Source: Streptomyces sp. NBC_01296 (GTDB lineage: Bacteria; Actinomycetota; Actinomycetes; Streptomycetales; Streptomycetaceae). Taken from it: DNA of 64,000 bases. Location: assembly GCF_035984415.1 (NCBI RefSeq), contig NZ_CP130720.1:5022001-5086000 (forward strand), read 5' to 3'. Position 1 is the stretch's first letter. Each line of letters starts with the position of its first letter. This document shows positions 44,866-53,764 of the stretch, piece by piece. Below the pieces are notes generated by a model. That model saw only the letters and a list, made by a program, of their open reading frames with translations. It was not told the origin of the DNA and did no database searches. The position numbers and the translations under genes were made by a program.

Positions 44866-45777
44866 GTGACGTACAACCTCCTCACCGTCGACCCCGTCAG
44901 CCCCGAGACCATGGCCGTCGCGCTGGCCGGCTGCCTGGGTGTCGCGGTCGGTGACGTGGAAACGGCCGACCCCGACGGCGACCCCGACCTGCGGAACTGG
45001 GAGGCGCCCGTCTCGTGCGAATACCGTGCGGTCCGCGGTGAGGTGGCCTGGTCGCTGGACATCTATGCCCAGGAGCACGTTGCTGACCAGCCGCTCGAGT
45101 CCGACCTTGCCGCGGGGTTCGCGAAGGCCGCGATGACGACCGTCCTGTTTCCCGCGGAGGAAGCACCGCCCAGTGCCTACTGGGTGGTGACGCCGGAAGG
45201 TCTTCTCACTCGTGCCCGGCTCGAACTCTCCGACGACGAGCCTCCCCTTTACGAGGTCACCGCCGTCGAGGCGCCCGTGCCTCGGCTGCCCCGGGCGATC
45301 GTGACGAGATTCGCCGAGATCGTACGGGAGCAGCGGCCGGACACGCCTGTGGCCTGGGCCTTCGCGGTATCGGTGGAGAAAGTGCGGCAGGCCGCCGCGG
45401 GCCTTGCGCGGCTTTCCCTCGACGACCGGACGGGCAGCCCCGTCTGGTACGTGAAGAACAACCTGGTGGTGTGGGAGAGGGTCATCACGCAAATGGAATG
45501 CGGGTGGGCGCCATCGGGGTGGTATCCGGCCGACCTTTATCGAGAGCGCCTCGAAGCCCGCGACGAGCTGGCCGGTATCGGTGCCCGGCTGCCCGGTGAC
45601 GTCACTGAGCTGCTGGGCAGGGCCCTGGAGCCGTTGGACCGGCGGTTTGCCGCTGCGACAGAGGAAGACCCGTCTGGGAGCCTTCGCAGAGAACTGACGG
45701 GTGTCTGCGCAGAACAGGTCGCCGGCGGCTGGTGGTGGCGCCGTCGCCCGAATCCCACACCGTGGGAAAAGGCCTGA
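44866..45777 (+). CDS. Hypothetical protein next to the immunity gene
   Basis: 303 aa, no recognised domain. Sequence is acidic in its N-terminal half (GDVETADPDGDPDLRNWEAP) and ends in a basic aromatic tail (GGWWWRRRPNPTPWEKA). No signal or membrane segment. 47 nt after the CdiI-like gene, same strand; may share its transcript. Could be a second immunity protein or a host gene; not resolved. Confidence 0.55.
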   Translation: MTYNLLTVDPVSPETMAVALAGCLGVAVGDVETADPDGDPDLRNWEAPVSCEYRAVRGEVAWSLDIYAQEHVADQPLESDLAAGFAKAAMTTVLFPAEEAPPSAYWVVTPEGLLTRARLELSDDEPPLYEVTAVEAPVPRLPRAIVTRFAEIVREQRPDTPVAWAFAVSVEKVRQAAAGLARLSLDDRTGSPVWYVKNNLVVWERVITQMECGWAPSGWYPADLYRERLEARDELAGIGARLPGDVTELLGRALEPLDRRFAAATEEDPSGSLRRELTGVCAEQVAGGWWWRRRPNPTPWEKA

Positions 45778-45872
45778 CTTCGCGATGAGGTCCGCGGCCC
45801 CCGGGGGCGGTTATCGGCCATGATCCGGCAGGAGCGGGGCGTGCGGGTGGGGGTGCTGGGAGACTGCGGGCC

Positions 45873-47933
45873 GTGGACGACTCGGTCAGCAGCAACATCT
45901 CCGGCGGCACCTTCTACGGCCCGGTCTTCATGGGCCGGGACTCCCGGGTGGCCCACCACGGCCCCATGGCTCCGCCCGTGCCCCGCATGCTGCCCTTCGG
46001 ACCCGACGGGTTCGTCGACCGCGAGGTCCTGCGGGACCGGCTCGACGGGCTGCTCGCCGGGCGGGACGGCCAGGGGGCGCCGCTGCTGGTGCTGCTGCAC
46101 GGCACCGTCGGAGTCGGCAAGACCGGGCTGCTCCTGCACTGGGCGCAACAGCGCCAAGACGCCTTCCCCGGCGGGGTGTTCTACGCCGACATGAGCCCCC
46201 AGGGGCTCGCAGACCCCACGGGGACCGCCGCCGTGCTCGAGTCGTTCATCGGGGTGCTCGGCACGCCCCGATCCGAACTCCCCGCCACCGAGGCGGCATT
46301 GGCCGCGCGGTTTCGGAGTCTGAGTGCCGAGCGGCCCTCGCTCGTCGTCCTCGACGGGGTCCTCTCCGCCGCCCAGGTGGACGTGGAGCGGCTGCTGCCC
46401 GGTCATCCGGCCGGCATGGTGGTGATGACCAGCAGGTTCCGGCTCGGCGCCGTCGAGGGGCGGCTGCCGGTGCGGCTCGCGGTGCCGGAGCTGGACGAGG
46501 AGGCGTGCGCCGAGCTGTTCCGCACCGTCGCGGGGGAGGACGTACCGGCCGGGGAGGCGCTGCGTACGGTGCTGCGGGCGTCGGCGGGGCTGCCGTACGT
46601 CGTACGCATCGCCGCGGCCCGCGCCGCCGATCCGGCGTCCGACGGGGTCGAGGGTCTGGCGGCCCGGATCGCACGGGAGAACATCCTGGAGGCGCTCGGG
46701 ATGCCCCGCCGCCTGTTCGACCTCGCGTACGAGGCCCTCGACCCGCAGGTGCAGCGCGGATTCCGCCTCCTGGGCGTCCATCCCACCCCGGAGTTCGCCG
46801 ACGCCCTCCTCGACGAGCTGGCGCCCGGCGTACGGGGTCCCCTCTACGCGGCCGGGCTGCTGGAGCGGTCCGGGCCGCGGCGCTCCCGGCTCAACGGGGT
46901 CGTGCACGGCCACGCCCAGATCCTGGCCGCCCCCGATCCCTCCGACGGGCCGCGCGTCATCGACTGGTACCTGCGCCGGGCGGTCGCCGCCGAGCTGCGG
47001 ATCTCCGGGCGCTGGCGGGCCGGCGCCCTCTTCGCCGAACCCGGCCCGCTCGCGGGCGTGTTCCGGGACAAGGCCGAGGCCCTGGAGGCGCTGGAGCCCG
47101 ACCGGAACAACCTCGTCGCCGTCGCCGAACTGCCGGGGCTCGAGCCGGCGCAGCTCTGCCTGCTCGCCGAGGCCGTCCACGGGCTGTTCCTCGACCGCGG
47201 CCACCACGCCCTGTGGATCCGCATCGCGCGGCTGGCGGCGGACTGCGCCGTCGACGACGGGCTCCTCCTCGCCCGGATGCACTTCGAGCTGGCCTTCGCC
47301 CTCACCGACCGCGGCTCCGCCGAGGACCTCGACGACGCGCGCACGCACTACGACGCCGCCCGCGAGAGCGCCCGCCGCGCCGGAGGGCACGCCCGGACCG
47401 AGTCCTCCGCCCTGGAGGGGCTCGGCCGGATCGCGGTCGCGCAGGGCGATCCGCAGGCGGCCGCCGAGCTGTACGGGCAGGCCCTGGCGGCTCTCGGGGA
47501 CCTGGAACACCCGCGCGGCCGGGCCCTGTTGGAGTACCACCAGGGCAACGCGGCGAGCGCGGCCGGCCGGCACGAACGGGCCGCCGCCCACCTGGCCGAG
47601 GCGTTGCGCGGCTTCCTGGCGCTCACCGAGCCGGACACCGGGAACGCGGCGAAGACCCGGCTGCGCCAGGCCATGGCCCAGCTCGCGGCCGGACGCCCCG
47701 GGGAGGCGGTCGAACCGCTCGAAGCAGCCCTGGAGGCCTTCGCCGCGCCCACGCTCAACCGGGCCGACGCCGTGCTCGTACGGGGAGACGTACGCGCGGC
47801 CCTCGGCGACCCGGCGGCCGCGCGGGCCGACTGGCAGGAGGCGCTGGAGCTGTACGGGTCATTGCGCAGTATCCGGGCCGAGGAAGCCCGGATCCGCCTC
47901 GCCCGCGGGGGCCCGGAGCAGGCGCAGGGCTGA
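45873..47933 (+). CDS. STAND/NLR-like ATPase (NB-ARC) with TPR repeats and N-terminal amyloid-like motif
   Basis: 686 aa. Residues 8-26 hold NISGGTFYGPVFMGRDSRV, a short Gly/Phe-rich motif of the kind found at the N-terminus of bacterial NLRs. Then NB-ARC ATPase: P-loop HGTVGVGKTGLLLHW, Walker B LVVLDGVLS, sensor MVVMTSRFRLG, a winged-helix segment, and C-terminal TPR-like helical repeats (about 450-670). Members sense a signal through the repeats and oligomerise. The same VFMGRD motif ends the protein at 49621. GTG 45873. The 3' end overlaps the convergent gene by 75 nt. Confidence 0.82.
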   Translation: MDDSVSSNISGGTFYGPVFMGRDSRVAHHGPMAPPVPRMLPFGPDGFVDREVLRDRLDGLLAGRDGQGAPLLVLLHGTVGVGKTGLLLHWAQQRQDAFPGGVFYADMSPQGLADPTGTAAVLESFIGVLGTPRSELPATEAALAARFRSLSAERPSLVVLDGVLSAAQVDVERLLPGHPAGMVVMTSRFRLGAVEGRLPVRLAVPELDEEACAELFRTVAGEDVPAGEALRTVLRASAGLPYVVRIAAARAADPASDGVEGLAARIARENILEALGMPRRLFDLAYEALDPQVQRGFRLLGVHPTPEFADALLDELAPGVRGPLYAAGLLERSGPRRSRLNGVVHGHAQILAAPDPSDGPRVIDWYLRRAVAAELRISGRWRAGALFAEPGPLAGVFRDKAEALEALEPDRNNLVAVAELPGLEPAQLCLLAEAVHGLFLDRGHHALWIRIARLAADCAVDDGLLLARMHFELAFALTDRGSAEDLDDARTHYDAARESARRAGGHARTESSALEGLGRIAVAQGDPQAAAELYGQALAALGDLEHPRGRALLEYHQGNAASAAGRHERAAAHLAEALRGFLALTEPDTGNAAKTRLRQAMAQLAAGRPGEAVEPLEAALEAFAAPTLNRADAVLVRGDVRAALGDPAAARADWQEALELYGSLRSIRAEEARIRLARGGPEQAQG

Positions 47934-49558
47934 GACGGCGCCGCCGAACCGGAGGGTGAACTCCCCTTCCGGGTCCAGGCCTTCGCCGAGCAGCGCCAGC
48001 AGCGCCGAGGCCGCCGGCGCGGGATCCACCCCGCCCGGCACCCCGAACACCCGCCCGCCCCGCAGCACCAGCCGCGGCCCGGGCCCGGCCACCAGGGCGC
48101 ACCCCGGGTTCCGGGCGAGCACCTCCGCCGGATCCGCCCCGGGCCGCGCCACCAGTACGTCGGCGAGGGCGCGCAGCCGCGGATCCGGCTCGGCGGCGTC
48201 GGCCACCACGTGCACGTCGGCGCCCAGGTGGGCGGCGGTCCCGCGCTGCGCCTCGGCCGGGTAGCGGCGTACGGCGACCTCCCGGCCGGTGACGCGGGTG
48301 TCGACGTACAGCGCGGGACCCACCGGCGTGCCGGGCGGGGCCGGTTCCGGCACCGCCACGGGCCGCGGCACGCACGGGAACTGCGGTTCCGGCAGGGCGA
48401 GATGGCGGTAGCAGAGCGTGCGGAACAGGGCGAGCGAGCGGCCGGGGCGCGAGGTGATGCGCGCCGCGGCCGAGGGCAGGGCGACGGCCCCGTCCAGCTG
48501 GGCGGCCAGCGGGCGGACCGGGTCCAGGCGGGGCAGCCGCTCGCCGAGCCAGGCCATGGGGGAGCCGGGGGCGACGGTGTCCGCGCCGAAGGAGGCGAGC
48601 AGCCCGGGCAGCCCGCGGGCGGCGGCGTACAGCGAGAGCGAGCCGTGGTCGCCGAGGAAGGCGTCCGCGGCGCAGATCGCGGCCTTCCAGGTCTCCCCGG
48701 CGGGCGGCGGCAGGATCAGCCCGGCGCGCAGGCAGGGCTTCAGCCAGTTCCGGATCTGCCAGCCGCCATGGCCGTACCAGGCATTGGGATGGACGGCGGC
48801 CAGGACGCGGTATTCGTCGTACGGCAATTCGGCGAGGGCCCGGCGCACGGCATCGGGTGCGGCACCCAGGACGGAATCCGGGCCCCAGGTGGAGGTGATC
48901 AGGAGGAGTTTCTGCCCGGGCCGTATTCCGAGTGCGGCGCGGTATTCCGTACGGAAAGGCGCGGAGGCGTCGAGCTGGTCCGCGCAGGGGTCGCCGACTA
49001 TGTGGGCGTACGGGGCGGCCTCGGGGCAGTCGCGGAGCAGGCGGGCGTGCTGTTCCTCGTGCGAGAGGACGATGGCGGACGGGACGACCTCGCCGTCGTG
49101 GAGCAGCCACTCGCCGGAGAGCCCGAACGCCCCGGCCCTGCTCCCGGCCCCGGCCCTGGCCCCTGCACCGGATTCCGGATTCCGGATTCCGGATTCCTGC
49201 TGAGCCTTTTATTGTATCCGGCGCCGTGCGGGGCGCCGATGAGCGGTGCGGAGATCTCCTCCAGATCTCCACCGCGGCTGGTGCTCACGGCCAGGTCGAA
49301 TTCCTGCGCCAGCGCCCTTTCCCACGGAATGAGGAAAAGCCCGTGCGCGGCGGCGAATTCCGCGACCCCGCCGTCCAGCTCCGACGACCCGGTGCACGTG
49401 AACACCACCCGCACCCGCGGGTCGCCCTCGAAGACGGCGAGCACGTCGAGCAGCCGCGTCGCCGAGGTGACGTTGTGGATGACGCCGAGGACCGTGCGCG
49501 TGGCCGGCACCGTGAGCCACCGGCGGTCCGGCAGCCCCCGCTCCGTCCGCACCCGCAC
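47859..49558 (-). pseudogene. Frameshifted gene, UDP-GlcNAc 2-epimerase/CDP-glycerol-transferase-like fold
   Basis: Two adjacent frames together make one protein of about 560 aa. The first part (from GTG 49558) reads TVLGVIHNVTSATRLLDVLA ... EEISAPLIGAPHGAGYNKRL; the second continues AFGLSGEWLLHDGEVVPSAI ... PYAHIVGDPCADQLDASAPF ... LLLITSTWGPDS ... AVHPNAWYG ... FLGDHGSLSLYAA. The frames switch at four copies of GGATTCC (49170-49197). The fold resembles glycosyltransferase-B-like proteins annotated as hypothetical in Streptomyces. Could be phase-variable rather than dead. Confidence 0.7.
49170..49197. repeat. Four perfect tandem 7-bp repeats (GGATTCC) at the frameshift
   Basis: GGATTCC x4 within the coding region of the gene above. 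Because 7 is not a multiple of 3, copy-number change alters the frame; gain of one copy or loss of two would join the two frames. Confidence 0.9.
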
Positions 49559-49620
49559 CGTGCCCCCCGCTTCCCCGATCCGCTCACGCCGCCGCCAGCC
49601 TACGGTTTAGCCTGGCCTGC

Positions 49621-50040
49621 ATGGATGTGGGGGCACTGGTGACAGCGGGCGCGACGACCATCATCGGGCTGATGGCCTCGGACGCGTGGACCTATACGAG
49701 CGGGCGACTGGCCCGCCTCCTCGGGCGCACGGACACGGAGCTCCGCTCCTCGCGCGCCGAGCTGCTGCTGGCCCGCGCCGACGGCGACGAAGCCGCCGCG
49801 GAACAGCTCGAGGAGGGCTGGCGGGACCGCCTGCGCACCGTCCTCGAGTCCGATCCGGCGGCCGTACGGGAGCTCACGGAGCTGCTGGACGAGGTGAACC
49901 CGGGCTGGCGGGAGACCCCGTCGATCGCGAACACGATCACCGGCGGCGAGTTCCACAGCCACAGCCAGGTCTTCATGGGCCGGGATTTCAACATCAACCT
50001 GTCCCCGCAGGGGCGTGATGGCCGGGGGAATTCCGCCTGA
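49621..50040 (+). CDS. Small membrane protein with C-terminal amyloid-like motif (putative Bell-type effector)
   Basis: 139 aa. N-terminal hydrophobic segment (VGALVTAGATTIIGLMAS), a helical region rich in Glu/Arg/Ala (about 28-95), and a C-terminal motif NTITGGEFHSHSQVFMGRDF (104-123). The VFMGRD string is identical to that at the N-terminus of the STAND protein at 45873. A membrane-inserting helix plus helical bundle plus C-terminal motif is the layout described for Bell-domain effectors partnered with bacterial NLRs. ATG 49621. Confidence 0.65.
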   Translation: MDVGALVTAGATTIIGLMASDAWTYTSGRLARLLGRTDTELRSSRAELLLARADGDEAAAEQLEEGWRDRLRTVLESDPAAVRELTELLDEVNPGWRETPSIANTITGGEFHSHSQVFMGRDFNINLSPQGRDGRGNSA

Positions 50041-50080
50041 TTTCGGTTTGAGGTCGAACGCCCCGGTTCATGGGACACCC

Positions 50081-50956
50081 ATGGACTTCCTTCGCCCCGC
50101 CGGCTGGGAGGAGGCGCTCGCCGCCAAGGCCGAGCACCCCGCCGCCGTGCCCATCGCCGGTGGCACCGACGTGATGGTCGAGATCAACTTCGACCACCGC
50201 CGGCCGGAATACCTCATGGACCTGAACCGCATCGGGCTGTTGCGGGAATGGGAGATCGGCGAGGACGTCGTACGGCTCGGCGCGTCCGTCCCGTACACGG
50301 AGATCATGGAGCACCTGCGGACGCAGCTCCCGGGTCTGGCCCTCGCCTCGCACACCGTCGCCTCCCCGCAGATCCGCAACCGCGGCAGCGTCGGCGGCAA
50401 CCTCGGCACGGCGTCCCCGGCGGGCGATGCGCACCCGGCGCTCCTCGCGGCCGGCGCGCAGGTCGAGGTGGAGTCCGTACGGGGCTCCCGGCTGATCCCG
50501 ATCGACGCGTTCTACACCGGGGTCAAGCGCAACGCCCTCGCCCCCGACGAGCTGATCAAGGCCGTCCACGTGGCCAAGGCCGACGGGCCCCAGCAGTTCT
50601 CCAAGGTCGGCACCCGCAACGCCATGGTCATCGCCGTCTGCGCCTTCGGCCTGGCCCTGCACCCGGCGACCCGGACCGTCCGTACGGGGATCGGCTCGGC
50701 GGCCCCCACTCCGATCCGGGCGAAGACGGCCGAGGAGTTCTTGGCCGCGGCCCTGGAGGAGGGCGGCTTCTGGGAGTCGCGCAAGGTCGTCACCCCGTCG
50801 ATCGCGAAGCAGTTCGGGGATCTCGCGGCCGCGTCCTGCAACCCGATCGACGACGTCCGCGGCACCGCCCGCTACCGCCGCCACGCCGTCGGCGTCCTGG
50901 CCCGCCGCCAACTCCTCTGGACCTGGGAGGAGTACCGGTCCGGCGCAGCCGCGTGA
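50081..50956 (+). CDS. FAD-binding subunit of xanthine dehydrogenase/CO dehydrogenase type (CoxM/XdhB-like)
   Basis: 291 aa. FAD motifs VPIAGGTDVMVE and IRNRGSVGGNLGTASPAGDAHPALLA, followed by the CODH flavoprotein C-terminal domain (RTGIGSAAPTPIRAKTAEEFL). Normally the middle subunit of a molybdopterin hydroxylase with 2Fe-2S and Mo subunits encoded adjacently; neither is here, so this is an orphan subunit or its partners are elsewhere. Confidence 0.88.
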   Translation: MDFLRPAGWEEALAAKAEHPAAVPIAGGTDVMVEINFDHRRPEYLMDLNRIGLLREWEIGEDVVRLGASVPYTEIMEHLRTQLPGLALASHTVASPQIRNRGSVGGNLGTASPAGDAHPALLAAGAQVEVESVRGSRLIPIDAFYTGVKRNALAPDELIKAVHVAKADGPQQFSKVGTRNAMVIAVCAFGLALHPATRTVRTGIGSAAPTPIRAKTAEEFLAAALEEGGFWESRKVVTPSIAKQFGDLAAASCNPIDDVRGTARYRRHAVGVLARRQLLWTWEEYRSGAAA

Positions 50957-50965
50957 CCCGGCGCC

Positions 50966-51448
50966 TCAGACGCCCATCGGGGTGTACAGCTCCACGATGA
51001 CCTCGACCTCCACGGGGGCGTCCAGCGGCAGCACCGCCACGCCCACCGCGCTGCGGACGTGGATGCCGGCGTCGCCGAAGGCGGTGCCGAACAGCTCGCT
51101 GGCCCCGTTGACCACGCCGGGCTGGCCGGTGAACCGCGGATCGCTGGCCACGAAGCCGACCACCTTGACCACGCGTTTGACGGCGGACAGGTCACCGGCG
51201 ACCGAGGCGATCGCGGCGAGGGCGTTCAGCGCGCACTGCCGGGCCAGCTCCTTGGCCTGCTCCGCGCTGACCTCGGCGCCGACCTTGCCGGTCAGCGGCA
51301 GTGCGCCGTCGACCATCGGGAGCTGGCCGGAGGTGTACACGTGGTGCCCGTTGACCAGGGCGGGCACGTACGCGCCCAGCGGGGCGAGGGCCTTCGGGAG
51401 GCTGTGCCCGGCCGCGGCGAGCCGCTCTTCGGGGGTGCCGGTCGTCAT
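50966..51448 (-). CDS. RidA-family (YjgF/UK114) enamine/imine deaminase
   Basis: 160 aa. RidA signatures: GAYVPALVNGHHVYTSGQLPM near the N-terminus and VGVAVLPLDAPVEVEVIVELY at the end. Slightly longer than canonical RidA (about 130 aa), as in the YjgH/RutC-type group. Detoxifies 2-aminoacrylate-type imines. AAGGAGAAACGG precedes ATG 51448. Confidence 0.88.
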   Translation of the reverse strand: MTTGTPEERLAAAGHSLPKALAPLGAYVPALVNGHHVYTSGQLPMVDGALPLTGKVGAEVSAEQAKELARQCALNALAAIASVAGDLSAVKRVVKVVGFVASDPRFTGQPGVVNGASELFGTAFGDAGIHVRSAVGVAVLPLDAPVEVEVIVELYTPMGV

Positions 51449-51489
51449 CCGTTTCTCCTTGGGTTGTCGTGGCCTGCAACGGCCCGGAC

Positions 51490-52767
51490 TCAGGGGCGGG
51501 TGATCCGGACCTGGAAGCTGCCGTCGCGCAGCTCGCCCACCACCGAGATGCTGATGCCGGCCTTGTCGTCCGTGAAGGTCTCGCCCGGCCGGAACGGCGC
51601 GTCCGACAGCTCCCCGTGCACGTTGGGCCGCCGGGTGCAGCCGCCGCTGCCGTTCGCGCTGTCCGAGACGGTCACGGGCCCGCGCCCGGTGTCCACCTGG
51701 GAGTCCACCTTGTAGATCAGTACGCCGGGCTTGCAGACGGCCTCGTCGTTCCCGGCCCGGGTGCGCACCTCCACCGCGTACCCGGCGGTCTCCGACACCG
51801 GCACGAAGGCCAGCTTCGTGCCGCCCTCCACCCCGAGCGGGGTCAGGGTGTGGTCGCTGACGCCGGATTTCGAGGCGCAGCTGATCTGCGAGCCGTCCAG
51901 CCAGCCCAGCTTCCACTTGTGCCAGCCCAGCAGGTCGTTGTTGGCGCCCCAGTCCTCGCTCATGACGTCCCAGTGCCCGACCGCGCCCCCGCCGTCGGAG
52001 GTGTACAGGTCGGGCAGTCCGAAGACGTGCCCGTTCTCGTGGGGGAGCACCCGGTAGCCGGTCTCCCGGTAGGAGCCCGAGCCGTCGTCCTGGCGGCTGT
52101 AGACGAAGGACGTGTTGGCGAGCGGCACGCCGTCGGCCATCGGGGCCTCGCCGTTGCCGGAGAACGTCACCGAGAGCACGGTGTCCAGGGCGGACGGTCC
52201 GGCGTTCGGCGTGACCAGGATGTTGACCAGGTCGTAGCGGCTGAAGTCCACCTCCGAGTCGGCGGCCTTCGCGATGTGCTCGACGAGCTGCCGGTAGCCC
52301 GGCTCGTACGCGGAGCCGCGCTCGATCCCGTACGCGGCGAACGGCATCGGCATCCGCAGCCAGGTCCGTATCGGAGCCTCGGCGCGGTAGGTGAGGCGGC
52401 CGTAGGAGCTGGTGTGGAACCACTCGGAGGTCTGGGGGAAGAACTCCGCGAGCCGGTCCAGCGCCGTGCCCTCGCCCTTGGCGTCCGGGAAGTCGATCAT
52501 CAGGTTCAGCGCCCGGATCTCGCCGGTCGAGCGGGAGTACCCGGGCGGGGTCGGCATGCCCTCGGACATCTGCACCCCCATCGCGCCGGTGATCCGGCAG
52601 GGCGCCAGCGCGGACTCGGCGCTGGTGGCCACGGGCCCGGCCGCGGAGCGGCTGCGGTCGGCTATCCCGGTGCTCGCGGTGGCGGTGACGCCGAGGGCCA
52701 GCGCGGTGAGGCCGATGTAGGCGCAGGCGCGGCGTGGTGTGCGTATCCGGTGGCGGGTCTGCGGCAT
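51490..52767 (-). CDS. Secreted M6-family metalloprotease
   Basis: 425 aa. Signal peptide (RRACAYIGLTALALGVTATAS), then the M6/immune-inhibitor-A-like domain with zinc motif LPHENGHVFGLPDLYTSDG (His-Glu-x-x-His), downstream GHWDVMSEDWG (Met-turn) and a C-terminal beta domain. Extracellular protease. ATG 52767. Shares a divergent intergenic region (52768-53014) with the TetR gene, which holds repeated operators. Confidence 0.88.
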   Translation of the reverse strand: MPQTRHRIRTPRRACAYIGLTALALGVTATASTGIADRSRSAAGPVATSAESALAPCRITGAMGVQMSEGMPTPPGYSRSTGEIRALNLMIDFPDAKGEGTALDRLAEFFPQTSEWFHTSSYGRLTYRAEAPIRTWLRMPMPFAAYGIERGSAYEPGYRQLVEHIAKAADSEVDFSRYDLVNILVTPNAGPSALDTVLSVTFSGNGEAPMADGVPLANTSFVYSRQDDGSGSYRETGYRVLPHENGHVFGLPDLYTSDGGGAVGHWDVMSEDWGANNDLLGWHKWKLGWLDGSQISCASKSGVSDHTLTPLGVEGGTKLAFVPVSETAGYAVEVRTRAGNDEAVCKPGVLIYKVDSQVDTGRGPVTVSDSANGSGGCTRRPNVHGELSDAPFRPGETFTDDKAGISISVVGELRDGSFQVRITRP

Positions 52768-52916
52768 GGAGATCGCCTTCGGGTCCGCGGCAGCCGGCCG
52801 GGCCCGGACTGCGCTCTGTGCGATCACCCTCCGTCGGCTGCGGCGCGCCCGCGCGTCGGGTGCGTCCGAACGGGAACCCCGAAGTGAGCCAGGTCACACA
52901 TGAGGGTGAAATAACC

Positions 52917-52975
52917 GGGGACGCAATCCCCGTTTGTACGGGAGTCCCGCCAAGCGGGGACCGGCTCCCCGTTTG
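52917..52975. promoter_or_regulatory. Two copies of GGGGAC-N4-TCCCCGTTTG (period 39 bp)
   Basis: Copies at 52917-52936 and 52956-52975, each containing the inverted repeat GGGGA-N5-TCCCC, in the divergent gap between the M6 protease and TetR genes. Likely regulator binding sites, possibly autoregulatory. Confidence 0.6.
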
Positions 52976-53014
52976 AGGGGGCGGGTACGAGTCCCAGGCC
53001 CAGGGAGGCCTCGA

Positions 53015-53722
53015 ATGAAGCGCTCCACCACCCTCGCGGCGGCCCCGGCCGCCTTGGAGGCGGCCGGGGGCCCGGCGGGCACGGAGCCCGCCCCCACGCG
53101 GGTCCCGCGTCCGCGCGCGGACGCCGTCCGCAACCGCGAGCGGATCCTGGTGGCGGCGCGCGAGGTGCTCGTGGAGCTGGGCTCGGGCGCACCGTTCGAC
53201 GAGGTCGCCCGCCGGGCGGGCATCGGCAACGCCACGCTCTACCGGCACTTCCCCGACCGGGCCGCCCTGGTCCACCACGTCGTGCTCTTCGTCATGGACC
53301 GCGTCACGGCCCAGGCCGAGGACTCGCTCGCCGAGGAGCCCGACGCCTTCGCCGCGCTGTGCCGTTTCACGCACGCGGCCGCGGACGAGCGGATCGGAGC
53401 CCTGTGCCCCATGCTCGCCGGGGACTTCGACAGCGAGCACCCCGAACTCGTCGCGGCCCGCGAGGCCTTGGCGGAAGCGGTCGAGGCCCTGGTGACGGCC
53501 GGCCAGGAGGCCGGGCTGATCCGTACGGACATCGGCGTCGGCGACCTGATGGTCGCCCTCTCCCAGCTCAGCAGGCCCCTGCCGGGCATCAGCTGCACCG
53601 AGGTGGAGGGGTTCGTCCACCGCCATCTCCAGCTGTTCCTGGACGGGTTGCGGGCCCCGGCCCGCTCCCGGCTGCCCGGCTCGGCGGCCACCCTCGAGGA
53701 CCTGAGGCAGAAAACCATGTGA
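53015..53722 (+). CDS. TetR-family regulator
   Basis: 235 aa. Helix-turn-helix RNRERILVAAREVLVELGSGAPFDEVARRAGIGNATLYRHFPDRAALV at about 50-96, then a variable ligand-binding domain. ATG 53015 has GGGAGG 7 nt upstream. Probably regulates the MFS transporter 116 bp downstream and itself. It is also the only TetR gene in the window and so a weak candidate for the CTGACG operator regulon. Confidence 0.9.
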   Translation: MKRSTTLAAAPAALEAAGGPAGTEPAPTRVPRPRADAVRNRERILVAAREVLVELGSGAPFDEVARRAGIGNATLYRHFPDRAALVHHVVLFVMDRVTAQAEDSLAEEPDAFAALCRFTHAAADERIGALCPMLAGDFDSEHPELVAAREALAEAVEALVTAGQEAGLIRTDIGVGDLMVALSQLSRPLPGISCTEVEGFVHRHLQLFLDGLRAPARSRLPGSAATLEDLRQKTM

Positions 53723-53764
53723 CGCCCCGGGTCGCGCCCGCTAGCGTCGTAAACCCGGCTTAAG

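Noticed and set aside
53015..53722. TetR protein as regulator of the CTGACG palindrome regulon
   Set aside because: No CTGACG palindrome lies near this gene; its own flanks carry different repeated sites. Kept only as a weak possibility.
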